A stretch of 7,253 nt of DNA. Origin: Candidatus Caenarcanum sp. (GTDB lineage: Bacteria > Cyanobacteriota > Vampirovibrionia > Gastranaerophilales > UBA9971). The notes under the pieces were generated by a model. The model saw only the letters and a program-made list of their open reading frames with translations, was not told the origin of the DNA and did no database searches. This document shows positions 6,522 to 7,253 of this stretch, one piece after another; the first letter of the stretch is position 1; every line of letters begins with the position of its first letter. The stretch spans positions 1 through 7,253 of the forward strand of contig DYOT01000061.1 in the NCBI GenBank assembly GCA_020720345.1, given 5' to 3'. A program made the translations under genes and the position numbers.

Positions 6522-6800
6522 ATGATGCTGAAGCAATCTGACCTGGAAAAAAGATTGCACTTTAGAAAATGTATTGGGTGTGATACATTAAAAGAAAGAG
6601 CTGAAATGATAAGAATCATGAAGCTTCATGATACCGGTGAAATTATTATAAATCCGACTTCCAGAGATTTTGGTCGTTCTTTATATATTTGTTATAATAT
6701 TGAGTGTGTAAATAAATCTCTCAAAAAGAAAAAACTTCAGAAAATTTTAAAAAAAGAAGTGCCTGAAGAAATAATTAAATATCTTGAAAAGGTTAAATAA
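6522..6800 (+). CDS. rnpM: YlxR/RnpM family RNA-binding protein (DUF448)
   Basis: This 92-residue basic protein belongs to the YlxR family, conserved between nusA and infB. The B. subtilis member (RnpM) binds RNase P RNA and modulates RNase P activity. The signature RKCIGC is at 15-20, followed by the MIRIMK strand and the GR..YIC motif as FGRSLYIC (50-57), then a Lys-rich helix (SLKKKKLQKILKK). The usual GRGAY core is GRSLY here, so the second glycine of that turn is missing. The ATG at 6522 is preceded by AAGAGGA (6508-6514), which lies within the last nusA codons, 7 nt upstream. A second ATG follows immediately at 6525. It begins 3 bp after the nusA stop and ends 3 bp before infB, indicating tight co-transcription. 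The family call is secure; the function here is by homology. Confidence 0.93.
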   Translation: MMLKQSDLEKRLHFRKCIGCDTLKERAEMIRIMKLHDTGEIIINPTSRDFGRSLYICYNIECVNKSLKKKKLQKILKKEVPEEIIKYLEKVK

Positions 6801-6803
6801 ACG

Positions 6804-7253
6804 ATGACAGCAGAAAAGATCAGAATATACGATCTAGCAAAAAGATTAAAGCTTACTAATAAGGAAGTGATGGATTTGTTTGAACAGAAATTACATATTT
6901 CTGTAAAATCGCATTCCAGTACTGTAGAAGAGAAAGATGCCGAAAAACTGGAAGCTTTAATTAAAGCAAAACCTGCTGCACCTGCTAAATCTCAACCTGC
7001 GCCACCTTCACCTCCTCCTAAGATTCAGGAACAACCTCAAAACCCGTCTCCTGCTGCTTCACAAAGACAGGATGCTCCAAAAGTAACGCCTCCTAGTCAG
7101 GAAGAGATAAAACATGAAAGAACAGAGGGAACTCGTCCCGCAGAAAACGTTACGCAACAGCAAAGACCTTCCCATGAAAGACCTCGTCAGGAATTTCAGC
7201 AAAGACCTGAAAATCGTCAACCCGGATATGACAGAGTGAACCAACCTCCACGT
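6804..7253 (+). CDS. infB: Translation initiation factor IF-2, N-terminal part
   Basis: IF-2 is the GTPase that brings initiator fMet-tRNA to the 30S subunit and promotes subunit joining. The window holds 150 codons and the frame runs off the right edge, so the GTPase and tRNA-binding domains are not seen. Residues 1-52 form an IF2_N helical domain (KIRIYDLAKRLKLTNKEVMDLF, then KLHISVKSHSSTVEEKDAEKL). From about 55 the sequence is a low-complexity Pro/Ala/Gln linker that becomes Arg/Gln/Pro/Glu-rich near the edge (QQRPSHERPRQEFQQRPENRQPG), typical of the long disordered region before the G domain. The ATG at 6804 has AAAAGG about 11 nt upstream, inside the end of ylxR. Position and domain together leave little doubt. 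Confidence 0.93.
   Translation, partial: MTAEKIRIYDLAKRLKLTNKEVMDLFEQKLHISVKSHSSTVEEKDAEKLEALIKAKPAAPAKSQPAPPSPPPKIQEQPQNPSPAASQRQDAPKVTPPSQEEIKHERTEGTRPAENVTQQQRPSHERPRQEFQQRPENRQPGYDRVNQPPR

Overview
This is AT-rich, gene-dense bacterial chromosome, mostly housekeeping genes. It holds two blocks of opposite strand, diverging from about position 4600. An OstA/LptD-type outer-membrane protein implies a diderm cell. Low GC, a split AccA/AccD acetyl-CoA carboxylase, a short LptD-like protein and a 'TGTCATTGCGAG' palindromic repeat would fit a gut-type Melainabacteria/Gastranaerophilales (non-photosynthetic relatives of Cyanobacteria). Another low-GC diderm such as Elusimicrobiota is possible. 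This placement is an inference at about 40% confidence; no rRNA or other decisive marker is present.

Minus-strand block (read right to left): a SemiSWEET small sugar-transporter-like gene (4338-4592), then after a 130-bp gap a tight run of lptD-like (2492-4207), accD (1554-2468), accA (595-1557) and the 5' part of prmA (605 to beyond position 1). The accD/accA junction is an ATGA overlap. prmA starts inside the end of accA at a TTG codon. The run joins outer-membrane assembly, the carboxyltransferase half of acetyl-CoA carboxylase (the committed step of fatty-acid synthesis) and a ribosomal-protein methyltransferase.

Plus-strand block: rimP (4808-5314), nusA (5343-6518), ylxR/rnpM (6522-6800) and the start of infB (6804 to the window end). 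This is the widely conserved transcription-termination/translation-initiation operon, here without an L7Ae-like (ylxQ) gene between ylxR and infB. A perfect 11-bp stem-loop lies at 4681-4709 in the leader, where a NusA-responsive attenuator would be expected.

The most notable observation is at the left end. The prmA reading frame is split by a 154-bp palindromic repeat (248-401) with perfect 12-bp terminal inverted repeats. The element has no stop codon in the prmA frame and would add about 52 residues at the hinge between the N-terminal domain and the conserved catalytic half. This closely parallels the in-frame palindromic elements known inside Rickettsia genes. I see no defence system, CRISPR array, tRNA, rRNA or prophage gene, and no gene-free stretch longer than 300 bases.
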